This document shows positions 1 through 5,331 of a DNA stretch of 12,962 bases, in pieces. The stretch comes from an uncultured Eubacteriales bacterium. GTDB taxonomy: Bacteria; Bacillota; Clostridia; Oscillospirales; Acutalibacteraceae. The notes below the pieces were generated by a model. The model was not told the origin of the DNA, ran no database searches, and worked only from the letters and a program-made list of their open reading frames with translations. Positions within the stretch are counted from its first letter, which is position 1. Each line of letters starts with the position of its first letter. A program made the translations under genes and the position numbers. The stretch spans positions 1 through 12,962 of the forward strand of contig CAKTEU010000044.1 in NCBI GenBank assembly GCA_934552855.1, written 5' to 3'.

Positions 1-52
1 GGTCGGCAAGTACGCCGCCGACTGAACCGACTGCCGCTTTGATAAGACCCAT
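1..52 (-). CDS. N-terminus of probable SPFH/band-7 domain protein (partial, runs off window)
   Basis: Only the first 17 codons are present; they read MGLIKAAVGSVGGVLAD. A GGAG-type ribosome binding site lies about 8 bases upstream of the ATG, so the start is well supported. The opening matches my recollection of the conserved N-terminus of Bacillota SPFH (band 7) proteins of the YdjI / 'virion core protein-like' group, which start MGLIKA, have a Gly-rich stretch, and continue with a DQWKE-like motif. That continuation lies outside the window. In Bacillus subtilis the related ydjI gene sits in a membrane-stress operon with a PspA-family gene. The gene follows the secreted protein gene after 48 bases with no terminator between, so it is probably the third gene of that operon. 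The family call rests on 17 residues and remains tentative. Confidence 0.5.
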   Translation of the reverse strand, partial: MGLIKAAVGSVGGVLAD

Positions 53-100
53 AGTAAAAACTCCTTTTTGATTTATTCGCTTTGGCTTTATATTGTGATT

Positions 101-994
101 TTATCCCATGTCGAGAGCCTTCCATGAATCGCTCACTGCGTCATAGGCATAGACAAGATTGTCGCAAACGCCGTAAAGCTGTTCGGTAACAAACTGATCG
201 TTCCTGTTTGTTCCGGCGGCAAAAATCCAGCACGGACGGCCGTTGATTTTTTGCTTTTTGTTGAGGTAAACAACGCTCATTCCACGGTTCATGTAATATC
301 TGACTTCGTCATAACCAAAAAGGATTTCATAACAGATTTGAACGTTGATGTCGGCAACATTTTGATCTTCATAAAGCGAAAAGTCGTAATATCTTTTGTT
401 TTTTGCAAGCTTTCCGTCTTTAAGGGAGACAACCGGGCGGAATTTAATCTTCTTTTTTTCGACGGTTGCAACAATCAAAACATCGGAGTAAATCTCACTC
501 GGATTGCAGCAGAGGAGAATAACCTCGCCGGGCTTTCCGGTGTAAAAGGGCTTCTTAGCGTTTTTATAAGTTTCCTTGTTTGTGACCGACGATTTGTAAA
601 GAGTGAAGGAGACCTCGCTGTTTTGCGGAACAAGGGCAAAAAGCTCCGCACCGCCGGTTGAAGCATAGTTCTTTGCGGAAACTTCGGAGAGGAACGGATA
701 GGTTTTTGCAAGCTTTGATTTTTTAACGTATTTTCTGAGCTGTTTTTTTGAGTTTTTGCTGTTGACATAGCCGACAAAGGCAAGACCCACGCTTTTGTTC
801 GCTTTGCCGATTTTTTTTCTGAGCTTTTTCAGTGAGCTTTTCGCACTTTTTGACATCGTTGCTTTTGCTTTGGTCTGAGACGTGCTTGCCCCTGCGGCCG
901 TGAAGGACATCAGGCCGGAAAGCGGAAGCTCGCCCAAAAGCGAAAAGCACATGACAAGGGAAACGGCGAGAGCCGCGATTCTTTTGAATTTCAT
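101..994 (-). CDS. Secreted lysine-rich protein of unknown function
   Basis: A 297-residue protein with a clear Sec signal peptide: Lys/Arg at residues 2-5, a hydrophobic core at about 6-22, and a likely cleavage after the AAGA motif near residue 36. Cys16 is preceded by L-V-M, not a standard lipobox, so it is probably not a lipoprotein. Residues 40-97 are extremely rich in Lys and Ser. Residues about 115-200 look like a beta-rich domain, with the motif PGEVILLCCNPSEIY around 155-169 and 'SLKDGKLA' at 190-197. The last 47 residues (NGRPCWIFAAGTNRNDQFV through YDAVSDSW) form a compact pattern I associate with uncharacterised exported Clostridia proteins, but I can give no function. The start is supported by an AGAGGTGA ribosome binding site. 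It lies 22 bases after the receiver-like gene and 48 bases before the SPFH gene, so the three are probably co-transcribed. Confidence 0.8.
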   Translation of the reverse strand: MKFKRIAALAVSLVMCFSLLGELPLSGLMSFTAAGASTSQTKAKATMSKSAKSSLKKLRKKIGKANKSVGLAFVGYVNSKNSKKQLRKYVKKSKLAKTYPFLSEVSAKNYASTGGAELFALVPQNSEVSFTLYKSSVTNKETYKNAKKPFYTGKPGEVILLCCNPSEIYSDVLIVATVEKKKIKFRPVVSLKDGKLAKNKRYYDFSLYEDQNVADINVQICYEILFGYDEVRYYMNRGMSVVYLNKKQKINGRPCWIFAAGTNRNDQFVTEQLYGVCDNLVYAYDAVSDSWKALDMG

Positions 995-1016
995 TTAATC
1001 ACCTCTGAAAATTGAT

Positions 1017-1403
1017 TTACAATGTGTCAATAACTGCCGAAAGATATGCCGGTGAAACCGATGCATAGATAAAATTGTCAATAAGGCCGTCCTTCTTCGC
1101 CTGCCTGACCTGAGAAGCGAGCGACTCGTCCGCCTTTTCATCAACAAGCAAAACGATTTTGCAGCTGAGAACGGCCGCTTTCACCTGCTTTCCGAGCGCC
1201 AGCCTTTCCTCAAGGTTCCACGGTGTGTGATAGCCCGTAACCTCCATGATTAAGGCGTACGCAAAGCTTGACCTGCACAGCCGCACCGTCTCCTCGGGCG
1301 TTTCGGCTCTTATCGGCTCAAAGTCGGGGTCGTTAACAACGAGCGCCTGAGAAATTGCGTCTGCAAAGAGTGTGCATTGCATATCAAGCACAATTCTTCG
1401 CAT
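1017..1403 (-). CDS. Orphan receiver-like protein lacking the phosphoacceptor Asp
   Basis: A 128-residue protein the size of a single response-regulator receiver domain, with no output domain. The N-terminus IVLDMQCTLFADAIS aligns by eye with the usual I-(V/A)-D-D-H-x-L-F-R-x-(A/G)-(L/I) of NarL-type receivers, keeping one acidic residue (Asp7) of the acidic pair. The strand that normally carries the phosphorylated Asp reads ALIMEV, which places Glu54 where Asp is expected (compare LILMDV, Asp54, in the neighbouring regulator). The conserved Lys of beta-5 is also missing: the segment reads NFIYASVSP instead of a K-(D/P)-like motif. It is therefore probably a pseudo-receiver that cannot be phosphorylated, perhaps locked in an active-like state. 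A strong GGAGGGTGATG ribosome binding site supports the ATG. It follows the terminator of the two-component operon, so it is likely a separate unit, although I found no convincing promoter in 1404-1473. Confidence 0.7.
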   Translation of the reverse strand: MRRIVLDMQCTLFADAISQALVVNDPDFEPIRAETPEETVRLCRSSFAYALIMEVTGYHTPWNLEERLALGKQVKAAVLSCKIVLLVDEKADESLASQVRQAKKDGLIDNFIYASVSPAYLSAVIDTL

Positions 1404-1473
1404 AACATCACCCTCCTTTCAAAAGTACAAATTTAAAAGTCTACCACTTTCGGTTTTATTTTACTCCGCACAT

Positions 1474-1506
1474 AAAAAAATCACCCCATACTTTAGTACA
1501 GGGTGA
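1474..1506 (-). terminator. Rho-independent terminator of the sensor/kinase/regulator operon
   Basis: Read on the minus strand, TCACCCTGTAC-TAAA-GTATGGGGTGA forms an 11-bp stem (two central G-U wobbles) with a 4-nt loop at 1506-1481, followed directly by seven U residues (1480-1474). It begins 12 bases after the TGA stop of the response regulator. It separates this operon from the receiver-like gene downstream. Confidence 0.9.
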
Positions 1507-1518
1507 CACAAAAAGTTT

Positions 1519-2148
1519 TCAGATATCTTCAAGCTCGGCAATGAATTTTGCGTCGCTGACGGCAAGGGCAAGCTGAAGTTTGTTTTTGAAATTTGTTTTT
1601 TGAAGCATATTTGTAACGTGATATTTTACCGTTGTTACTTCAATACCCATTTCCTGCGCAATTTTTCCGTATGACAAACCCCGGACAAGGTGGCGCAAAA
1701 CAACAAGCTCCGTTTTTGTAAATTCCGTGCTTTTTGCCGTGCCGATTTCGACCTCCATCGGCGAATCGGGAAAAATATGTTCACCCGAAACGGTTCGTCT
1801 GACAACATTCATCAGTGTTTCTTCGTCCGTGTCCTTATACCAAAGACTGTCTGCACCGAAAGCCTTTGCCTTTTTCAAAACGTCAAAATCAACAAGCGAA
1901 GTCACAACAACAATTTTAATTTCGGGATTGTTTTCCTTGATTTTTTGAACGGCACAAAGCCCGTTTTCACGGTGTTCGGTTTGAACATCCATCAAAATAA
2001 GATTGATTTTTGCTTCTTTGCAAAGCTCCGGTGCAAGGCTCGCACCGGAAACCGAAAAAACAACACGATAGCCGGGTTCTTTTTGGATATAGCTTTCAAG
2101 AAGACTGCGAATCATTTTTTGGTCTTCAACAATCATAACGTTAGTCAT
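1519..2148 (-). CDS. NarL/FixJ-family DNA-binding response regulator
   Basis: A 209-residue cytoplasmic regulator of typical family length. The receiver domain spans residues about 1-120: acidic pair Glu8-Asp9, phosphoacceptor Asp54 in LILMDV, Thr83 in VVVTS, and Lys105 in LWYKD, so all catalytic receiver residues are present. A LuxR/GerE helix-turn-helix spans about 142-200, with FTKTELVVLRHLVRGLS, then KIAQEMGIEVTTVKYHV as the HTH. Phosphorylation by the histidine kinase encoded just upstream (8-base overlap) should promote dimerisation and promoter binding. The ATG is preceded by a GGGGAGAAGAAG purine tract inside the end of the kinase gene. It is the last gene of its operon, before the terminator at 1474-1506. 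The target promoters are unknown; the divergent promoter at 5104-5132 and its own promoter are the nearest candidates, by position only. Confidence 0.93.
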   Translation of the reverse strand: MTNVMIVEDQKMIRSLLESYIQKEPGYRVVFSVSGASLAPELCKEAKINLILMDVQTEHRENGLCAVQKIKENNPEIKIVVVTSLVDFDVLKKAKAFGADSLWYKDTDEETLMNVVRRTVSGEHIFPDSPMEVEIGTAKSTEFTKTELVVLRHLVRGLSYGKIAQEMGIEVTTVKYHVTNMLQKTNFKNKLQLALAVSDAKFIAELEDI

Positions 2149-3097
2149 CTTCTTCTCCCCCTATCGGCAGTGAAATTGAAAGCTCAAAAAACGGAAGACT
2201 TTGAACAAGCATTTTTCCGCCGCTTTTTTCAATGCGTTTTCTCAAAGCGGAAAGCCCGCCGCCTTCGGTAATTTCCTTTTCGGGCGTTTTGCCGTTGTTG
2301 GTGATTTTTGCGGTGAAGAAATTGCCCTCGTTTTTGAGGGTAACATAAATTTCCGTTCCGCCGGCATGGCGGGCGCAATTGGTTACGCTTTCACGCAGTG
2401 CAAGGGCAAAAAGTCGGCGCAAGGCATTATTTGAAGGAAATTTCCTGTTTTCAAAAATCGTTATGCCGAGTGCAAAAGCACGTTCTTTTGCATATTCAAT
2501 GTCATCAAAATCGTCGAGCATATTGTTTGAATGATACAAAAGTTCAATTGATTTTTCCCAAACCGAAGCGTTGCTTTTTATCGTGTCAATATCTTCGTTT
2601 GTCAAAAGTGCTTTTCTTGCCGAAAGAATGCTGTGACCGATATCATCATGAACACGCATTTTCATTGAAAGAATTTCTTCTTCACGAACAATTTCGGCCA
2701 TATTGTCATAAAGCTGTTTTACCCGTCGGTTTGCGTCTGCAAGACGCTTGTTTTCTTCTCTGAGTTCTTTTTGGTGCGTTGCAAGATTTGTAACATCTGC
2801 GGCGGTGACCTGTGTATAGCGTTCGTTGTTTTTTGCAATAACTTCTTTTTCTTCAAAGCGAAGAAATTTTCCGTCCGGAAAACAAAGAACATGAGCTTTT
2901 TTGTCAACAACATAAACATCTTTATTCGGGGGCGAAGAGAGGGCAAGGCGCAGCTCAAAAAGCGTTTGAAATTCCGTTTTGAGAAGCACCGAACTTATTC
3001 CAAGCATACGCCGATTAACCAGCCGAACAAGACCGTGGCTGTCAAAAAAGCAAACAGCAATCGGAAGATTGTCAAAGCTTTCCTTGATAACGTTCAT
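2141..3097 (-). CDS. Soluble PAS-domain sensor histidine kinase (NarX/DesK-like)
   Basis: A 318-residue protein with no membrane segment. Residues about 1-105 look like a PAS domain (NLPIAVCFFDSHGLVRLVNRR at the start). A coiled-coil linker follows at about 105-140 (KELREENKRLADANRRVKQL). The HisKA_3-type dimerisation and phosphotransfer helix reads MRVHDDIGHSI, with His150 as the predicted phosphorylation site next to Asp151. The ATPase domain has the N-box LRESVTNCARHAGG (Asn240), a G1-like box ITNNG (267-269) and the G2 box GGGLSALRKRIE (from 279). The residue normally Asp in the G1 box (DxG/NDG) is Asn here, though other ATP-site features look intact. The ATG overlaps the stop of the membrane protein gene by 4 bases (ATGA), and the 3' end overlaps the regulator gene by 8, so the three are almost certainly translationally coupled. 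The missing membrane input suggests the upstream protein supplies the signal. Confidence 0.9.
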   Translation of the reverse strand: MNVIKESFDNLPIAVCFFDSHGLVRLVNRRMLGISSVLLKTEFQTLFELRLALSSPPNKDVYVVDKKAHVLCFPDGKFLRFEEKEVIAKNNERYTQVTAADVTNLATHQKELREENKRLADANRRVKQLYDNMAEIVREEEILSMKMRVHDDIGHSILSARKALLTNEDIDTIKSNASVWEKSIELLYHSNNMLDDFDDIEYAKERAFALGITIFENRKFPSNNALRRLFALALRESVTNCARHAGGTEIYVTLKNEGNFFTAKITNNGKTPEKEITEGGGLSALRKRIEKSGGKMLVQSLPFFELSISLPIGGEEDD

Positions 3098-4752
3098 GTG
3101 CTTTCACCGTCCTTTTCAATTTCGAGCGAAAGATACCAAAGTCCGTCTTCGTCACACGCAGCCGAAAGATTTTGAAATTCATTTTGAAGCACGGAAAGTT
3201 CCGATTTGCAAAGGGCAGAAATATTGACGGCAATCTTTCCGGTTTTTTCCTCGGCATAAAGAAGAAGCAGCGAAAGATTGTCAATACTTTTTTCAACAAC
3301 GGCTTCAAAAAGATCATATATTGTGTTTGCCGTTTTTGCAAAAAGCTGACCGTCGAGGTTTAAAACGGTTTTGCATTCCGCACCGCAAAGCCTGAGGTTT
3401 GCTGCAGATTCTCCGAGACAAAGACGAAGTTCTCCTGCCGAAATTGTGGTTTTTTGACGTTCAACAAAAATAAGGTTGCTTTTTCTTTTAATATATGTAC
3501 CTATTATAACTATTTTTCCGAGAATATGTTTTGCTTCGGAAATATCATTTGTACTTTTGAGCTTTGAAAGCATTTTACGAAGAAGCGCAACCTGCCGTGC
3601 GGTTTGTTTTTCAACAAGGTCATAAAGTCTGTTTTTTTCTTCAAGCCTGAGTCTTCGTGTCTGCTGTTCGCTTTCGGCTTTAAGAACATCACCTGTATCT
3701 TTCAGTTCCTCTTGAGTTATTTCAAGCTCATTGATAACTTTTTCAAGTTCGGAGATATCCTCCTGCCAAAAAACATAACCTTCATGCAGCTTGTTGCTTT
3801 TGAGCAAAGTTCCGCCGTCAAGCCTGAACGGGGCAAGGCTTGCTTTTTTGAGTGCATTTTGCGGAATACTTTCGGCGGAAGCGGAGGAAAGGTAAACATT
3901 AAAACTATCATCGGTAATTTGAGCACTTATTGAAGAAACGGAAAAGAGCTCTTCATAACCCGTGTTCGATTGAATTAGCCCACAGGCAATACAGCTTTCA
4001 AAAGCGGCAACAATAAGCAGGCTTATGGATACCGTGATATCGCCGGCAATAAGCCAAAGAAAGTGTACATTCAAAACATAAAGCATACCGTAAAGCAAAA
4101 TTAAAAAAAGCGGAAGCATCGGGAGCCAAAGAAAAGCTTTGCTTTTTGATATTCTGCATTTGATAATCATTATAACAAACGCCGCACCCGAACAAAGCAA
4201 TTCCCAAAGCGTAACGGCGTAAAATCCGGGTGAATAAGAGTAATCCAAATCCGAAAAAACCGAGCCTTTCGGAAAAGAAAAAACAAATTGATGAAGGTCG
4301 TTTGTGAGGACAAGAACCAATAGCAAAACCGACGGTATGTACAGCAATCTGACAAAGGACGGCAAACGAAAGTTCTCACTTTTTCCGAGCGAGAGGGCAA
4401 CAAAAACCGCCGTCAGCGGAATGAAAAGCATCGGAAGATAATAAAGATACCAAAGATATCTTTGAACGGTGATGCTTGAAACAAAAAGATATTTCACCGT
4501 TCGGATAACGAGCCAAAAAACAATGAGTGCGGCCGTTGCCGAAAGATAGCGGCGTGTTTGCGGCTGAATGATTCTTGAGCGAACAGAGAAGCCCCAGGCG
4601 GTCATGAGCAGAATATAAATTAAGCTGCGCAAAAGGCTGAGCGGTGCAGAGTAAGGTGAGCCTCTGCTGAAAACACGGGCGGCGGCCGCAGCGGCAATGA
4701 GAATAACGACTGCTGCAGCGATAAAAATTTCCTTCTTTTCGGGCCTTTTCAC
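3094..4752 (-). CDS. Multi-pass membrane sensor with degenerate histidine-kinase-like cytoplasmic region
   Basis: A 552-residue protein. The first ~255 residues carry seven or eight membrane segments (about 8-28, 38-57, 72-90, 103-121, 133-151, 178-198, 208-228, 232-255). The motif TNDLHQFVF (150-158) is typical of the histidine kinase N-terminal 7TM region. Residues about 264-345 look PAS-like (FRLDGGTLL, EGYVFWQEDIS). A long coiled coil follows at about 334-395. The segment LRLEEKNRLYDLVEKQ (368-383) aligns with the E-R-x-R-I-A-R-E-L-H-D box of NarX/DesK kinases, but the phosphorylated His is replaced by Tyr377. The later region (YDLFEAVVEKSIDNLSL, about 479-495) resembles a worn N-box without its Asn/His, and no Gly-rich G1/G2 boxes are visible. 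I infer a pseudokinase sensor. The start is GTG, chosen because GAAAGGAGG lies 8 bases upstream. It is the first gene of the operon. Confidence 0.8.
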   Translation of the reverse strand: MKRPEKKEIFIAAAVVILIAAAAAARVFSRGSPYSAPLSLLRSLIYILLMTAWGFSVRSRIIQPQTRRYLSATAALIVFWLVIRTVKYLFVSSITVQRYLWYLYYLPMLFIPLTAVFVALSLGKSENFRLPSFVRLLYIPSVLLLVLVLTNDLHQFVFSFPKGSVFSDLDYSYSPGFYAVTLWELLCSGAAFVIMIIKCRISKSKAFLWLPMLPLFLILLYGMLYVLNVHFLWLIAGDITVSISLLIVAAFESCIACGLIQSNTGYEELFSVSSISAQITDDSFNVYLSSASAESIPQNALKKASLAPFRLDGGTLLKSNKLHEGYVFWQEDISELEKVINELEITQEELKDTGDVLKAESEQQTRRLRLEEKNRLYDLVEKQTARQVALLRKMLSKLKSTNDISEAKHILGKIVIIGTYIKRKSNLIFVERQKTTISAGELRLCLGESAANLRLCGAECKTVLNLDGQLFAKTANTIYDLFEAVVEKSIDNLSLLLLYAEEKTGKIAVNISALCKSELSVLQNEFQNLSAACDEDGLWYLSLEIEKDGEST

Positions 4753-4802
4753 TGTTCACTCCTCCTTTCATTGTGCCGGTATCTGAAAAGGATTCTATAC
4801 GA

Positions 4803-4831
4803 AGTATAACATATGGCGCAGAAATTTTCAA
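4803..4831 (-). promoter_or_regulatory. Sigma-A promoter (extended -10) for the sensor/kinase/regulator operon
   Basis: On the minus strand, TTGAAA (4831-4826), a 17-base spacer and TATACT (4808-4803), with a TG one base before the -10 (TGTTATACT). Transcription should begin near 4796-4797, giving a 5' leader of about 44 nt before the GTG start at 4752. Spacing and both boxes are close to the vegetative consensus. Confidence 0.85.
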
Positions 4832-5103
4832 TGATGACGAAGTCAAGCGAACATAACAGTTTCAAAAATCATCTAAGAAGCACTTGCGTTTTGTTTGATT
4901 GTGATTTCACGCATAAAACAGACCGCATACTTGCCAAAGAAGAAAATCCACAAATTATACGCAGTTTATTAGCAAATTTAAGCGTATTGGTTGATGCTAA
5001 ATATGACACAATCGCAGGTTGAATAATACCATGTTGACGATATGGTGTTATTGATGGGGCAATCATGCAGGTACATTATAATCAGGAAAAAATGCTGCAA
5101 ATA
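4832..5103. other. Gene-free spacer between divergent promoters
   Basis: About 270 bases between the minus-strand promoter and the plus-strand promoter. It holds one small open frame on each strand (4813-5022 plus, 4869-5066 minus). Neither has a ribosome binding site or a recognisable sequence, so I do not call genes. The only distinct structure is the hairpin at 5022-5052. If the neighbouring regulator controls either promoter, its operator should lie here. Confidence 0.6.
5022..5052. repeat. Inverted repeat / stem-loop upstream of the surface-protein promoter
   Basis: AATAATACCAT (5022-5032) pairs with ATGGTGTTATT (5042-5052): an 11-bp stem with one G-U wobble and a 9-base loop. No T-run follows on either strand, so it is not a standard terminator. 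It ends about 52 bases upstream of the -35 box at 5104. It could be an operator for a dimeric regulator or a structural remnant. Confidence 0.6.
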
Positions 5104-5132
5104 TTGAAATTTACATTTTTACATGCTATAAT
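5104..5132 (+). promoter_or_regulatory. Near-consensus sigma-A promoter (extended -10) for the surface-protein operon
   Basis: TTGAAA (5104-5109), a 17-base spacer, and a perfect TATAAT (5127-5132) preceded by TGC, giving the extended -10 TGCTATAAT. Transcription should start near 5139-5140. This is the only strong plus-strand promoter seen before the two surface-protein genes. Confidence 0.88.
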
Positions 5133-5270
5133 AATATACAAGAAAGGGGGATAGACATTATAAGCTTGATTTGAATTATTGAGATATCGATAGTAAAACT
5201 CAAAAAGGAAAACCTGTAAGGCGCAGCGTTGATATATAATATTACAAAAAACATTGTCAGCGTTTATGAC

Positions 5271-5301
5271 CTTTGGCCAATTATCAATTAATAATTCAAA
5301 G
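5271..5301 (+). promoter_or_regulatory. Leader hairpin just upstream of the ribosome binding site
   Basis: CTTTG-gcc-AATTAT pairs with ATAATT-CAAAG around the 6-base loop CAATTA: 11 base pairs interrupted by a 3-base bulge. It ends 18 bases before the GGAGG at 5320. It could affect translation or mRNA stability; there is no U-tract to make it a terminator. Confidence 0.45.
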
Positions 5302-5319
5302 AAAAAATTATTAAAAAAC

Positions 5320-5324
5320 GGAGG
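5320..5324 (+). promoter_or_regulatory. Ribosome binding site fixing the start of the giant surface protein at 5332
   Basis: GGAGG, 7 bases before the ATG at 5332. The open frame extends upstream to an ATG at 5254, but that site has no ribosome binding site. Starting at 5332 places a textbook signal peptide at the N-terminus, so 5332 is the real start. Confidence 0.9.
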
Positions 5325-5331
5325 AAATTAT

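Larger units (their letters stand above)
5140..5331 (+). other. Long structured 5' leader of the surface-protein operon
   Basis: From the predicted start of transcription to the ATG is about 190 nt, long for a simple leader. It contains a direct repeat, CAGCGTTNAT, at 5224-5233 and 5258-5267, and a hairpin at 5271-5301 close to the ribosome binding site. I recognise no known riboswitch family. The stretch AAAGGAAAACCTGTAAGGCGCAG around 5204-5226 loosely recalls part of the c-di-GMP-I aptamer, but the required P1b hairpin and the GACGCAAAGC block are missing. Confidence 0.5.

Noticed and set aside
251..661. 136-residue open frame on the plus strand
   Set aside because: It lies wholly antisense to the secreted protein gene, has no ribosome binding site, and its translation resembles nothing; it is a shadow of the real gene.
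4813..5022. 69-residue open frame on the plus strand in the divergent spacer
   Set aside because: No ribosome binding site precedes it, it starts inside the minus-strand promoter, and the protein shows no recognisable motif.
4869..5066. 65-residue open frame on the minus strand in the divergent spacer
   Set aside because: There is no ribosome binding site or promoter for it and no family resemblance; it could be a decayed fragment but cannot be supported.
5235..5240. Second TATAAT box within the leader
   Set aside because: The -35 position 17 bases upstream reads ACCTGT, not close to TTGACA, and the region is AT-rich enough to give this by chance.
5200..5290. Possible c-di-GMP-I riboswitch in the leader
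   Set aside because: Only a loose match to a GGCAAACC-like segment is present; the P1b hairpin, the GACGCAAAGC block and the second stem are not found.
5254..5331. Upstream start (ATG at 5254) for the giant surface protein
   Set aside because: It has no ribosome binding site and would bury the signal peptide 26 residues inside the protein; the ATG at 5332 has a strong site.
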